12,678 nt of DNA from Bacillota bacterium. GTDB lineage: Bacteria; Bacillota; Bacilli; Lactobacillales; Streptococcaceae. This document shows, piece after piece, positions 1 through 6,322 of the stretch. The stretch is from the NCBI GenBank assembly GCA_021781855.1, contig JAJXWC010000054.1, positions 1-12,678 of the forward strand, read 5' to 3'. Positions within the stretch are counted from its first letter, which is position 1; every line of letters starts with the position of its first letter. The notes under the pieces are model-generated. The model made no database searches, had not been told where the DNA came from, and saw only the letters and a list, made by a program, of their open reading frames with translations. Position numbers and translations under genes: made by a program.

Positions 1-12
1 AATTTAGCTCAG

Positions 13-33
13 ACTCAGAATTTCTGAGTTTTT
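13..33 (+). terminator. Rho-independent terminator of an upstream gene
   Basis: The arms ACTCAGAA (13-20) and TTCTGAGT (22-29) are perfect reverse complements and run into a short T tract (29-33). In practice this gives a stem of about 6 bp with a 5-nt loop. It would end a gene lying left of the window on the plus strand. The short stem and weak T run leave termination efficiency uncertain. Confidence 0.6.
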
Positions 34-83
34 AGAGTTGCCCTGAAGATTAATAGCCTTCTTCAATTAAGGTAAACAGGGAT

Positions 84-111
84 TTGCCATTGATTTTTGG
101 AATAGTACAAT
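84..111 (+). promoter_or_regulatory. Candidate promoter of the XRE-GNAT / argH operon
   Basis: TTGCCA (84-89), a 16-bp spacer and TACAAT (106-111) form a fair sigma-A promoter. It would give a leader of about 150 nt before the start at 270. That leader holds a small hairpin, with arms GCGAGG (123-128) and CCTCGC (137-142), and no convincing ORF. A TATAAA at 241 lacks a properly spaced -35. Confidence 0.45.
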
Positions 112-269
112 GAAACAGATGAGCGAGGTCAGGGAGCCTCGCTACTGTTTGTTATCGAAGTATTGGTCTGTGTTTAGGTTGTTCTTGGTTTGTGCGATGG
201 GAAATCTGATGATTTTGCTGTATTCTTTTATTTGTAGGCCTATAAAAAATCAAATTTGGGGTGGTAAAA

Positions 270-983
270 ATGAACATTGGAAAAGCAGTCAAAACATTGC
301 GCTTGAAAAAAGGAATGACGCAGCAAGAACTTGCTGATGAATTAAATGTGAGTTCGCAAACGATTTCGCGTTGGGAGACTTCGGCGACTTATCCAGATAT
401 TACGCTCTTGCCGCATTTGGCACGTTGTTTTCATGTTTCCATTGATGAGCTACTCAGTGATGGAGAAGACAAGATGATGATTAAATCTCAGCATTTACTT
501 GTGAGAGAGTGGCGTGAGCGTGATGCAGAAGCTTTGTTTGAGCTTAAACAAACTTCGGGAGAATATTTCTTGGCTTATGCGGATTCTCATACAGCTGTGG
601 GTATTCTGGAGCTGATTAAGATTTGGAAATCCTATCAGGAAATGTTTGCGGTGGTGTTGGAAGAAACAGGGAAACTCATTGGTGTTGTGGGACTTGTAGA
701 TGTTGGAAGGTATAAGGCTTATCGTGAATTGGAAGTTCATCTTTGTGATGAGTATTATCAGGATGAACTTCTTACGGAGTTGTGTTCGCTTATTTTAGAT
801 TATGGCTTTGGCACGCTGGATTTACAAGTTATTTTTGCACTTTGTGCTCCTAGTGAGCTTGTGCTGCAGCATGTGCTGGAAAATGTTGGATTTTTGTATG
901 AAGGTACACTACGAAGATTCGGGCGAGACGGAAGCGATAGACAGCGATATTCAATGATTCAAGCGGATTATTCTGCAAAATAG
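270..983 (+). CDS. XRE-family HTH regulator fused to a GNAT acetyltransferase
   Basis: The 237-residue protein has two parts. Residues about 1-65 form a Cro/C1-type helix-turn-helix (GMTQQELADELNVSS, then QTISRWE, ending in IDELL). Residues about 70-232 resemble RimJ/RimL-like GNAT N-acetyltransferases that use acetyl-CoA: an LLVREWRERDAEAL opening, a LIGVVGLVDVG strand, and a C-terminal NVGFLYEGTLR block typical of the family. The acceptor is unknown. I chose ATG 270 over GTG 261 because the ribosome site TTGGGGTGG (255-263) overlaps the GTG. An in-frame ATG pair at 474/477 is preceded by GGAGAAG (462-468), so the acetyltransferase part might also be made alone. argH follows after 10 nt, so the two are probably co-transcribed. 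A direct role in arginine metabolism is unproven, since the GNAT part does not look like N-acetylglutamate synthase. Confidence 0.85.
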   Translation: MNIGKAVKTLRLKKGMTQQELADELNVSSQTISRWETSATYPDITLLPHLARCFHVSIDELLSDGEDKMMIKSQHLLVREWRERDAEALFELKQTSGEYFLAYADSHTAVGILELIKIWKSYQEMFAVVLEETGKLIGVVGLVDVGRYKAYRELEVHLCDEYYQDELLTELCSLILDYGFGTLDLQVIFALCAPSELVLQHVLENVGFLYEGTLRRFGRDGSDRQRYSMIQADYSAK

Positions 984-993
984 AGAGGATGAT

Positions 994-2382
994 ATGGTAG
1001 AAAAACTCTGGGGCGGACGTTTTGAAGCGTCTTTGGATAAAAAAACGGAAGAATTTGGAGCTTCGATTAAATTTGAACAGCGTTTGGCACCGTTTGATTT
1101 GCAAGGCTCACTAGCGCATGTGAAGATGTTGGGCGAGACGGGGATTATCTCTGCTGATGAAGCGGAAAAAATCGCAGATGGGCTAAAAAAAGTTGAGCAG
1201 AAATTGGTAGCTGGCGAGATTGAATTTTCGCTGGAAAATGAAGATATTCATATGAATATGGAGTCTTATCTTCATCGTGAGATTGGTGCTGTGGCAGGAA
1301 AATTGCATACGGCTCGCTCACGAAATGACCAAGTGGCAACGGATATGCATTTGTATCTGAAGGCAACATTGGCGGAGGTCTTGACAGAATTGTCAAATCT
1401 GCGTGAGGTACTTGTCAACCTTGCTGTAAACCAAGTTGACACGATTATGCCTGGGTTTACACATTTACAGCACGCTCAACCAATTAGTTTCGGGCAGCAT
1501 TTGATGGCTTATTATCAGATGTTTACACGGGATTTTGAGCGGTTTGAGTTCAATGTGAAGCACACGGATATGAACCCTTTGGGCGCTGCGGCGCTTGCTG
1601 GAACGACTTTTCCGATTGACCGTAAGTTGACAACAGGTTTACTTGGGTTTACACTACCTTATGCCAATTCGATGGATGCTGTTTCTGACCGTGATTTTAT
1701 CTTGGAATTTTTGGCAAATTCGAGCTTACTGATGATGCATTTGTCTCGACTTTGTGAGGAAATTTTGCTTTGGTGTTCTAATGAATTTAAGTTTGTAACC
1801 TTGTCTGATGCCTATTCGACAGGTTCGTCTATCATGCCGCAGAAGAAAAACCCTGATATGGCAGAGCTTATCCGTGGGAAAACAGGGCGTGTTTATGGTA
1901 ATTTGATGGGCTTGCTGACCGTGATGAAAGGTTTGCCGCTGGCTTACAATAAGGATTTGCAAGAAGATAAAGAAGGAATGTTTGACAGCGCTGATACGAT
2001 TTTGACGGCTTTGCCGATTATGGCGGGGATGTTGTCAACTATGACAGTTAATGCTGTCAACATGGAGCAATCCACGCAAAAAGATTTTTCAAATGCGACA
2101 GAGTTGGCCGATTATCTGGCTACGAAAGGCATCCCTTTTCGGCAAGCGCATGAAATTGTCGGTAAATTGGTGCTGGATTGCACAAAAAAAGGAATTTATC
2201 TGCAAGATGTAGGTTTACAAGATTATCAAAAACTGTCAACTTTGATTGAAGCTGATATTTATGATGTGCTGCAGTCAAAAACGGCAGTGGCAAGGCGTAA
2301 TTCGCTTGGCGGAACGAGCTTTGAACAAGTCAGAAAGCAGATTGAAGTAGCACAAAATGAATTGAGTAAAGAAAAAATTTGA
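994..2382 (+). CDS. argH: Argininosuccinate lyase
   Basis: This cytosolic enzyme cleaves argininosuccinate to arginine and fumarate, the last step of arginine synthesis. The 462 residues match the usual length of the family. Family hallmarks are visible: TARSRND at about 106-112, THLQHAQP at 156-163 with the general-base histidine, and the fumarase/aspartase signature GSSIMPQKKNP at 277-287 with the catalytic serine loop. ATG 994 has AGAGG (984-988) upstream. The gene sits 10 nt after the XRE-GNAT gene and ends inside the terminator stem that begins at 2372. argG is not in the window and may lie to the left. Nothing suggests the protein is inactive. Confidence 0.97.
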   Translation: MVEKLWGGRFEASLDKKTEEFGASIKFEQRLAPFDLQGSLAHVKMLGETGIISADEAEKIADGLKKVEQKLVAGEIEFSLENEDIHMNMESYLHREIGAVAGKLHTARSRNDQVATDMHLYLKATLAEVLTELSNLREVLVNLAVNQVDTIMPGFTHLQHAQPISFGQHLMAYYQMFTRDFERFEFNVKHTDMNPLGAAALAGTTFPIDRKLTTGLLGFTLPYANSMDAVSDRDFILEFLANSSLLMMHLSRLCEEILLWCSNEFKFVTLSDAYSTGSSIMPQKKNPDMAELIRGKTGRVYGNLMGLLTVMKGLPLAYNKDLQEDKEGMFDSADTILTALPIMAGMLSTMTVNAVNMEQSTQKDFSNATELADYLATKGIPFRQAHEIVGKLVLDCTKKGIYLQDVGLQDYQKLSTLIEADIYDVLQSKTAVARRNSLGGTSFEQVRKQIEVAQNELSKEKI

Positions 2383-2402
2383 CAGAACTGTCAAATTTTT
2401 TT
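2372..2402. terminator. Bidirectional terminator between argH and the MFS gene
   Basis: A 14-bp perfect stem, AAAAAATTTGACAG (2372-2385) with CTGTCAAATTTTTT (2388-2401), has a 2-base centre and T tracts on both strands. It lies between two convergent genes and contains the argH TGA (2380-2382). The TTTGACAG core recurs in the terminator at 4703-4730. Confidence 0.9.
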
Positions 2403-2406
2403 AGTA

Positions 2407-3612
2407 TTAAGCGTGTTCTAGGTGATGTTTTTTCGACTTGTAGGTTGAGAAGTAATTCAGTAAGTTGAAGATAACTAAAATTGCTGAGCCAACAAAAACG
2501 TAACGGTAGTCAATGAAACCGGCGATTGCTGAACCAAGCAAAGGACCTGCAAATGCGCCAATTGACTGTGCAGACTGGTTGTATGAGAAAATCCGTCCAG
2601 TTACTTCTTGAGGTGATTCTTTCGCCAAGATAGCTTGCACAGAAGGCAAAATTGCTGCGTCGGAGATGCCGACTAGAAAACGCATTCCAATCAAGAACCA
2701 GACATTTGTTGTCAGTGCGGTTACGAAAAATACACACATGGAAAAGAACAGTCCAAATTCAAGAATTTTTTTCTGTCCGATTTTGTCGCCTAAACGTCCG
2801 AGTTGCGGCGCAACGATAAGGGTAACGATGCCAGGTGCTGCAGCAACTAGACCAGCCATGAGTGTAATGTTGCCGTGTCCATGCATGAGTTCTTGCACGT
2901 AGAGTGAAAGAACGGGATTAATGGATTGATTGGTCATTTGAGTAATCAGTGTGGTCAGGAACATCCCCCAGATGACTGCAGGGTGCGAAATGACTTTCCA
3001 AACTTGTTTGGAGGTCAGCATATTTTTCTTTTCAATAGGTTTGAAGTTTTCGTGAACGAAGAAAAGCGCAAGGAAGAAAACAAGAAACATGATAATACCA
3101 GTTACCGTGAAAACATGTCTATAGCCTGTAAATCCGACTAAAACGCCACCTACAATGGGACCAATAAGAGTTCCTGCGACCGAGCCTGTCGTTAAAAGCG
3201 ATAATACCGAACCTGAACGTTCTTTGGGAGCGGAACTTGCCATGAGCGCCATTGAGTTCGAAATGAAGCCTGAGAATGCACCGAGGAACATGCGCAAAAC
3301 CAGAAGCTGCCAAGCTGCTGTGACAAATGCCATGAGCGAAATCGAAATCGCCATTCCTAAACTTGCGCGCAGGAGCATCAGTTTTCGTCCTTTTTCATCT
3401 GCCAGTTTGCCCCATAAGGGGGAAACAATAGCCAAAACGATAAAGGTTGACGAAAAGATTGCACCAGACCAGAGATTGAGCTCAGTCTTAGAGTAAGTCC
3501 CCAATGTGCCGATGTAAAGAGAGATGAAAGGGGAAATCAGACTTGAGCCGATTCCTGTCATAAAAGTGCCGAACCAGAGCACAACTAAGTTTCTTTGCCA
3601 ATTTTCTTTCAT
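2407..3612 (-). CDS. pmrA: MFS multidrug efflux transporter, PmrA-like
   Basis: A 401-residue, 12-helix proton-coupled drug exporter of the DHA1 group in the cytoplasmic membrane. Motif A (GKLADEKGRKLML, about 68-80) lies in the loop after helix 2 and has a second-half counterpart (GRLGDKIGQKKIL, about 272-284). The antiporter motif C (GPIVGGVLVG, about 151-160) is in helix 5, and LRMFLGAFSGF (about 106-116) resembles motif B. The overall sequence recalls pneumococcal and lactococcal PmrA, exporters of fluoroquinolones and dyes; the symbol rests on recall of that family. No ribosome site precedes ATG 3612, and the -10 box ends 6 nt before it, so the mRNA may be leaderless. A TetR-family gene lies divergently to the right and is its likely regulator. 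Confidence 0.85.
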   Translation of the reverse strand: MKENWQRNLVVLWFGTFMTGIGSSLISPFISLYIGTLGTYSKTELNLWSGAIFSSTFIVLAIVSPLWGKLADEKGRKLMLLRASLGMAISISLMAFVTAAWQLLVLRMFLGAFSGFISNSMALMASSAPKERSGSVLSLLTTGSVAGTLIGPIVGGVLVGFTGYRHVFTVTGIIMFLVFFLALFFVHENFKPIEKKNMLTSKQVWKVISHPAVIWGMFLTTLITQMTNQSINPVLSLYVQELMHGHGNITLMAGLVAAAPGIVTLIVAPQLGRLGDKIGQKKILEFGLFFSMCVFFVTALTTNVWFLIGMRFLVGISDAAILPSVQAILAKESPQEVTGRIFSYNQSAQSIGAFAGPLLGSAIAGFIDYRYVFVGSAILVIFNLLNYFSTYKSKKHHLEHA

Positions 3613-3618
3613 ATTTCT

Positions 3619-3648
3619 ATTATAAAACTATGATTAGTAGTTTGTCAA
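3619..3648 (-). promoter_or_regulatory. Promoter and putative operator of the MFS gene
   Basis: On the minus strand, TTGACA (3648-3643), an 18-bp spacer and TATAAT (3624-3619) form a near-consensus promoter. The spacer carries an inverted repeat, AAACTA (3625-3630) and TAGTTT (3638-3643), around a 7-bp centre. Its position between -35 and -10 is typical of a repressor operator; the TetR-family product encoded at 4138 is the natural candidate. Transcription should start near 3612, the A of the ATG. Confidence 0.7.
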
Positions 3649-3662
3649 TTATTATTAATAAC

Positions 3663-3691
3663 TTGAAAAATGGTAGAATTAGTTTTATACT
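3663..3691 (+). promoter_or_regulatory. Rightward promoter, probably of the TetR-family gene
   Basis: TTGAAA (3663-3668), 17 bp, TATACT (3686-3691). It is back to back with the MFS promoter and shares the words ATTAGT and ACTATGA with that operator region, which would fit common control. The first gene downstream begins only at 4138, so the leader would be about 440 nt. Confidence 0.6.
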
Positions 3692-3710
3692 ATGAAGCAG
3701 AGGTTTACCT

Positions 3711-3873
3711 CAGCAGTGCGTGCTATCTATTCACTTCGTGCTACGAAAGATGAGAGCCTCGCTCTCTCTATCTGCAACCTCAACAGTACACCGTACTGTT
3801 GAGCTGTTGAGCTATTAAGCTGTTCATTCGCTCTAAAGCACTAAGGCGAAAGGGCAATCTTCGAATTTCGCTC
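3711..3873 (+). repeat. Mosaic intergenic repeat, copy A (best full copy)
   Basis: This copy contains, in order, CAGCAGTGCGTG (3711-3722), GCTATC, CACTTCGTG, the 82-nt core 3742-3823, ATTCGCTCTAAAG (3826-3838) and CTTCGAATTTCGCTC (3859-3873). The core matches the reverse complement of 9093-9174 at 75 of 82 positions. The two end blocks and GCTACGAAAGA recur in copy B (6048-6171, opposite strand). The core begins TACGAAAGAT and then forms a hairpin with arms GAGAGC (3752-3757) and GCTCTC (3761-3766). It continues into an inverted pair, CAACAGTAC and GTACTGTTG. No ORF of note. Confidence 0.85.
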
Positions 3874-3960
3874 GACTGTCCTAGATTTAGTAGGAGTTGA
3901 AACTGCTAAATAAGTCCTTGTTTCATTTGGTGAAAATTTTGACCCAGTAAGTGCCTACTA

Positions 3961-4001
3961 TTCGAAAGATGAAAGCTTTGCCAGTGCACTGTGCTGTTGA
4001 T
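3961..4001 (+). repeat. Degenerate second unit of the mosaic repeat, copy A2
   Basis: TTCGAAAGATGAAAGCTTTG continues into CAGTGCACTGTGCTGTTGA. This matches the start and the later part of the repeat core, with about 20 nt of the 3' hairpin arm and the following CTATCCGCAACC block missing. It looks like an internally deleted copy. Confidence 0.6.
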
Positions 4002-4031
4002 GTTCACCACATTACTAAAGTCGCTACAATC

Positions 4032-4090
4032 GTACCTTAGAATCTATGGGAGAGAAGGAATCCCGTAGAGAAGTAATCACTTCAAGGTAC
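4032..4090 (+). other. Predicted three-way-junction RNA structure in the tetR leader
   Basis: The outer stem is GTACCTT (4032-4038) with AAGGTAC (4084-4090). Inside it are TCTATGGGA (4043-4051) with TCCCGTAGA (4061-4069), fully paired in RNA with one U-G, and GAAGT (4070-4074) with ACTTC (4079-4083). Stems abut directly, leaving only AGAA unpaired at the junction. The structure lies 47 nt before the TetR-family ATG. It matches no riboswitch class I know. GTAATCACTTCAAG (4073-4086) recurs with one change at 9293-9306. Confidence 0.55.
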
Positions 4091-4137
4091 AACTTCATAT
4101 CTCTGAGATAGAAAAACTTTATTTCAATAGGAAAAAT

Positions 4138-4710
4138 ATGGCAAGAATTGCATTAACTCAAGAAAAAATTATTCGGGCAACGATTGAATTATCTAACAAA
4201 ATTGGTCTCGCAAATGTCAGTTTTCCGCGACTTGCGGAGCACTTCAACATTAAAGCGCCATCACTTTACAACCATTTTAAAAATATGGAAGAAGTTCGTG
4301 TGGCGACGGCAGTGTATTTGCAAAAGGTGCTTAATTATCAGTTGACACAGGCAATGATTGGGCGCACGCCAGTTGAGGCTTTGCGTGCTTATGCAGAAAG
4401 CTATAAGGTTTTTGCAGATGAATATGCTGCAGTTTATGAACTGGTTAATCTTATTCATCAGACGAATAATGAGGAACTCAAACGTTTGGCGAATGAAAAT
4501 ATTCGCTTGGTTCGGCGTAGTTTGGAAAATTTTGATTTGCCGCATGATGAACTTTTGCACAAAAGCCGTGTTTTTCGTGCAAGTTTGCATGGATTCATTA
4601 CGCTGAGCCAACTTGGCTATTTTCAGATTTCGGAGGAAGTATCTAAAGAAAGTTCCTTTGACTATATGGTGGAGCAATTTTTGCTTCAGTTGGTAAGCAA
4701 GGAAATTTGA
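4138..4710 (+). CDS. TetR/AcrR-family transcriptional regulator
   Basis: The 190-residue protein has the TetR N-terminal DNA-binding domain. The helix-turn-helix is at about residues 27-47 (FPRLAEHFNIKAPSLYNHFK), where the SLYNHF turn is diagnostic. The C-terminal part, with ASLHGFITLSQLGYF at about 148-162, resembles the WHG-type ligand-binding domain found in many Firmicute TetR proteins. Such proteins usually repress a neighbouring exporter until a ligand binds, so the divergent MFS gene is the likely target (inference). ATG 4138 has only a weak AGGA (4129-4132) upstream. The stop codon lies inside the following terminator. The roughly 440-nt leader filled with repeat sequence is unusual. 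Confidence 0.88.
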   Translation: MARIALTQEKIIRATIELSNKIGLANVSFPRLAEHFNIKAPSLYNHFKNMEEVRVATAVYLQKVLNYQLTQAMIGRTPVEALRAYAESYKVFADEYAAVYELVNLIHQTNNEELKRLANENIRLVRRSLENFDLPHDELLHKSRVFRASLHGFITLSQLGYFQISEEVSKESSFDYMVEQFLLQLVSKEI

Positions 4711-4730
4711 CAGGTCTGTCAAATTTTTTT
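4703..4730 (+). terminator. Terminator of the TetR-family gene
   Basis: Arms AAATTTGACAG (4703-4713) and CTGTCAAATTT (4716-4726) with a GT centre, then T to 4730. The stem core is identical to that of the argH terminator, and here too the stop codon (TGA, 4708-4710) is part of the stem. Confidence 0.92.
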
Positions 4731-4773
4731 GTGAATAAAAAGCAGGTTTGATAAACCGTTTTCATGCTGCTTA

Positions 4774-4802
4774 GTGACATTTTGCGAAGTTTGTGATAAA
4801 AT
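4774..4802 (+). promoter_or_regulatory. Promoter of rnpA-yidC
   Basis: GTGACA (4774-4779), 17 bp, TAAAAT (4797-4802), with TG one base before the -10. Just upstream, ATAAACCGTTTTCA (4751-4764) resembles a CcpA site and is nearly identical to a sequence in front of the aldo/keto reductase gene (7721-7734). Confidence 0.7.
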
Positions 4803-4835
4803 AAGAACGATAATTTTAATGTGGGAGAGAGTGGC

Positions 4836-5189
4836 TTGGCTATCAAAAAAATTTATCGTGTAAAACGCTCGAAAGACTTTGACCAAATCTTTGCTGCGAA
4901 ACATAGCTTTGCCAACAAAAAATTCGTTGTCTATACTTTAAACGCAGAGCAGCCACACTTTCGGGTGGGGCTTTCTGTGAGTAAAAAACTGGGTCATGCT
5001 GTTGTAAGAAATCGCATTAAGCGGCTGATTCGTCATGCTGTTGCTGAATTTGCACCTCATCTTAAAAATGAAGATTTTGTGATTATTGCAAGGGTAGGAA
5101 TACAAGAACTCAATTTTGAAGAAGTAAAGAAAAATCTTAAACATATTCTGAAATTATCGAAAATCTATGTAGATGGAGAAAACGATTGA
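4836..5189 (+). CDS. rnpA: Ribonuclease P protein component
   Basis: RnpA binds the catalytic RNA of RNase P and helps it remove 5' leaders from tRNA precursors. The 117 residues fit the family (about 110-120). The RNR signature lies in VVRNRIKRLIRH (R58-N59-R60), and HFRVGLSVSKKLG is the conserved central strand. I chose TTG 4836, which gives MAIKKIYRVKRSKDF. GGGAGAG (4823-4829) sits at proper spacing for it, whereas an upstream GTG at 4821 would translate the ribosome site itself. The stop overlaps the yidC TTG by 4 bases, indicating translational coupling. Confidence 0.95.
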   Translation: MAIKKIYRVKRSKDFDQIFAAKHSFANKKFVVYTLNAEQPHFRVGLSVSKKLGHAVVRNRIKRLIRHAVAEFAPHLKNEDFVIIARVGIQELNFEEVKKNLKHILKLSKIYVDGEND

Positions 5190-5995
5190 AGAAGAAATTA
5201 GCTTTGGTCTCCATGATGGGTGCAGCATTACTGGTGCTTACCGCTTGCGGTACAACAGCGGTTACAGGGCATTCATCTAATGTTTGGGACCAAATCGTTT
5301 ATGGCTTTGCTCAAGTAATTCGTTTCTTGTCTTTTGGTGGATTGACCGGTATCGGCATTATTTTATTTACGATTATCATTCGTGCGGCATTACTCCCACT
5401 AATGAATATCCAAATCAAATCCAGCCAGCGAATGCAAGAAATTCAGCCTGAAATTAAAAAAATTCAGCAGAAGTATCCCGGCAAAGACATGGAATCACGT
5501 CGTCTTTTATCAGAAGAGACTCAGGAACTCTATGCAAAAAATAAGGTTAATCCTTATATGGGCTGTTTGCCCTTGTTGGTACAAATGCCTGTACTTTGGG
5601 CACTTTATCAGGCGCTGTCCCGTGTGGACTTTTTAAAACATGGTACTTTCCTTTGGTTTGATATTGGAGCGAAAGACCCGACTTTTGTCCTTCCTGTTTT
5701 GGCAGCAATTTTCACTTTCTTGAGCTCATATCTCATGATGAAATCCGCTCCCGAAAAAAATATGATGACGAGCTCAATGACTTACATCATGCCTGTGTTC
5801 ATCTTTATTATGGCATTCAATATTGCGAGTGGTATTGCACTTTACTGGGTTGTATCCAATGCTTTCCAAGTTTTCCAGACGATGTTGATTGCAAATCCGT
5901 GGAAAATCATTGCTGCGCGCGAATCAAAAGTTCAAGCTGAGAAAGATAAAGTTAGAGCACGCGAACGTGCAATAAAAAAAGCAAAGAAAAAATGA
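5186..5995 (+). CDS. yidC: YidC/Oxa1/SpoIIIJ membrane insertase (lipoprotein form)
   Basis: This 269-residue insertase helps small and multi-pass proteins enter the membrane, alone or with SecYEG. A lipoprotein signal ends in the lipobox LTAC, with lipidated Cys21. About five transmembrane segments follow, with the conserved groove arginine at R66 in IIIRAALLPL. The region QEIQPEIKKIQQKYPGK forms the cytoplasmic coiled hairpin. The lysine- and arginine-rich tail is typical of ribosome contact. The start is TTG 5186 with GGAGA (5175-5179) upstream, overlapping the rnpA stop as TTGA. No in-frame ATG would preserve the signal peptide. Unlike the compact arrangement in many Firmicutes, jag is 327 nt away. 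Confidence 0.95.
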   Translation: MKKKLALVSMMGAALLVLTACGTTAVTGHSSNVWDQIVYGFAQVIRFLSFGGLTGIGIILFTIIIRAALLPLMNIQIKSSQRMQEIQPEIKKIQQKYPGKDMESRRLLSEETQELYAKNKVNPYMGCLPLLVQMPVLWALYQALSRVDFLKHGTFLWFDIGAKDPTFVLPVLAAIFTFLSSYLMMKSAPEKNMMTSSMTYIMPVFIFIMAFNIASGIALYWVVSNAFQVFQTMLIANPWKIIAARESKVQAEKDKVRARERAIKKAKKK

Positions 5996-6006
5996 AGCAG
6001 GGTCTT

Positions 6007-6036
6007 ACTTGGTAGAAGTTTCGACTTCTACCAAGT
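6007..6036 (+). other. 13-bp hairpin with UUCG loop after yidC
   Basis: ACTTGGTAGAAGT (6007-6019) and ACTTCTACCAAGT (6024-6036) are perfect complements around TTCG. UUCG tetraloops are unusually stable in RNA. Only TTT follows, so it is a poor intrinsic terminator. It may end yidC transcripts inefficiently or protect the mRNA 3' end. Confidence 0.75.
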
Positions 6037-6047
6037 TTGGAGCGGTT

Positions 6048-6171
6048 GAGCGAAATTCGAAGCTTACCATTTTGTCTAACTAAGTGCTTTAGCACTTTAG
6101 AGCGAATAATACTGTGAAGGTTATGGCTAAAGAGCCAAGGCACTCGTCTTTCGTAGCAACACGCACTGCTG
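6048..6171 (-). repeat. Mosaic intergenic repeat, copy B (diverged centre)
   Basis: On the minus strand this copy carries the same blocks, in the same order, as copy A: CAGCAGTGCGTG (6171-6160), GCTACGAAAGACGAG (6157-6143), ATTCGCTCTAAAG (6107-6095) and CTTCGAATTTCGCTC (6062-6048). The centre differs but still contains a small hairpin with arms TGGCT and AGCCA (6124-6137). Confidence 0.75.
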
Positions 6172-6192
6172 AAATGAAAAATTTACTTGTAG

Positions 6193-6294
6193 CGCTTCAA
6201 CTTAAAGAATGTGCGCGAATTTCTCTCAGATGAAGTAATTGAATCAATGAGCGAAAAACAAGTCCAACGTTTTATTGGAATTAACAAACGTTGA
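6193..6294 (+). pseudogene. Possible remnant of a C-terminal coding fragment
   Basis: A frame open from the TAG at 6190 to the TGA at 6294 encodes 33 residues beginning RFNLKNVREFLSDEVIESMS and ending in FIGINKR. It is hydrophilic and protein-like and uses typical codons. It has no good start except an internal ATG 6247, which would give 15 residues and has no ribosome site. I do not recognise the sequence. It could be the tail of a decayed gene or chance. Confidence 0.25.
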
Positions 6295-6322
6295 AAAATA
6301 AATATACAGGAGTAGTTAAATC

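Larger units (their letters stand above)
5996..6322. other. yidC-jag intergenic region
   Basis: This 327-nt stretch holds the UUCG hairpin (6007-6036), mosaic repeat copy B (6048-6171), a 33-codon protein-like ORF (6193-6294) and an inverted repeat, CAACGTTT (6265-6272) with AAACGTTG (6286-6293), just before the jag ribosome site. I see no strong promoter: TTGGAA with TAAATA 18 bp downstream, near 6276-6305, is weak. Confidence 0.6.

Noticed and set aside
123..142. GCGAGG/CCTCGC hairpin as another copy of the mosaic repeat
   Set aside because: Only AGCCTCGCT is shared with copy A; no other block of the family is present nearby.
110..337. 75-codon plus-strand ORF
   Set aside because: It has no ribosome site, overlaps the HTH domain of the real gene in another frame, and runs through the leader; composition is not protein-like.
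4261..4722. 153-codon minus-strand ORF
   Set aside because: It is antisense to the TetR-family gene, with no ribosome site or recognisable domain.
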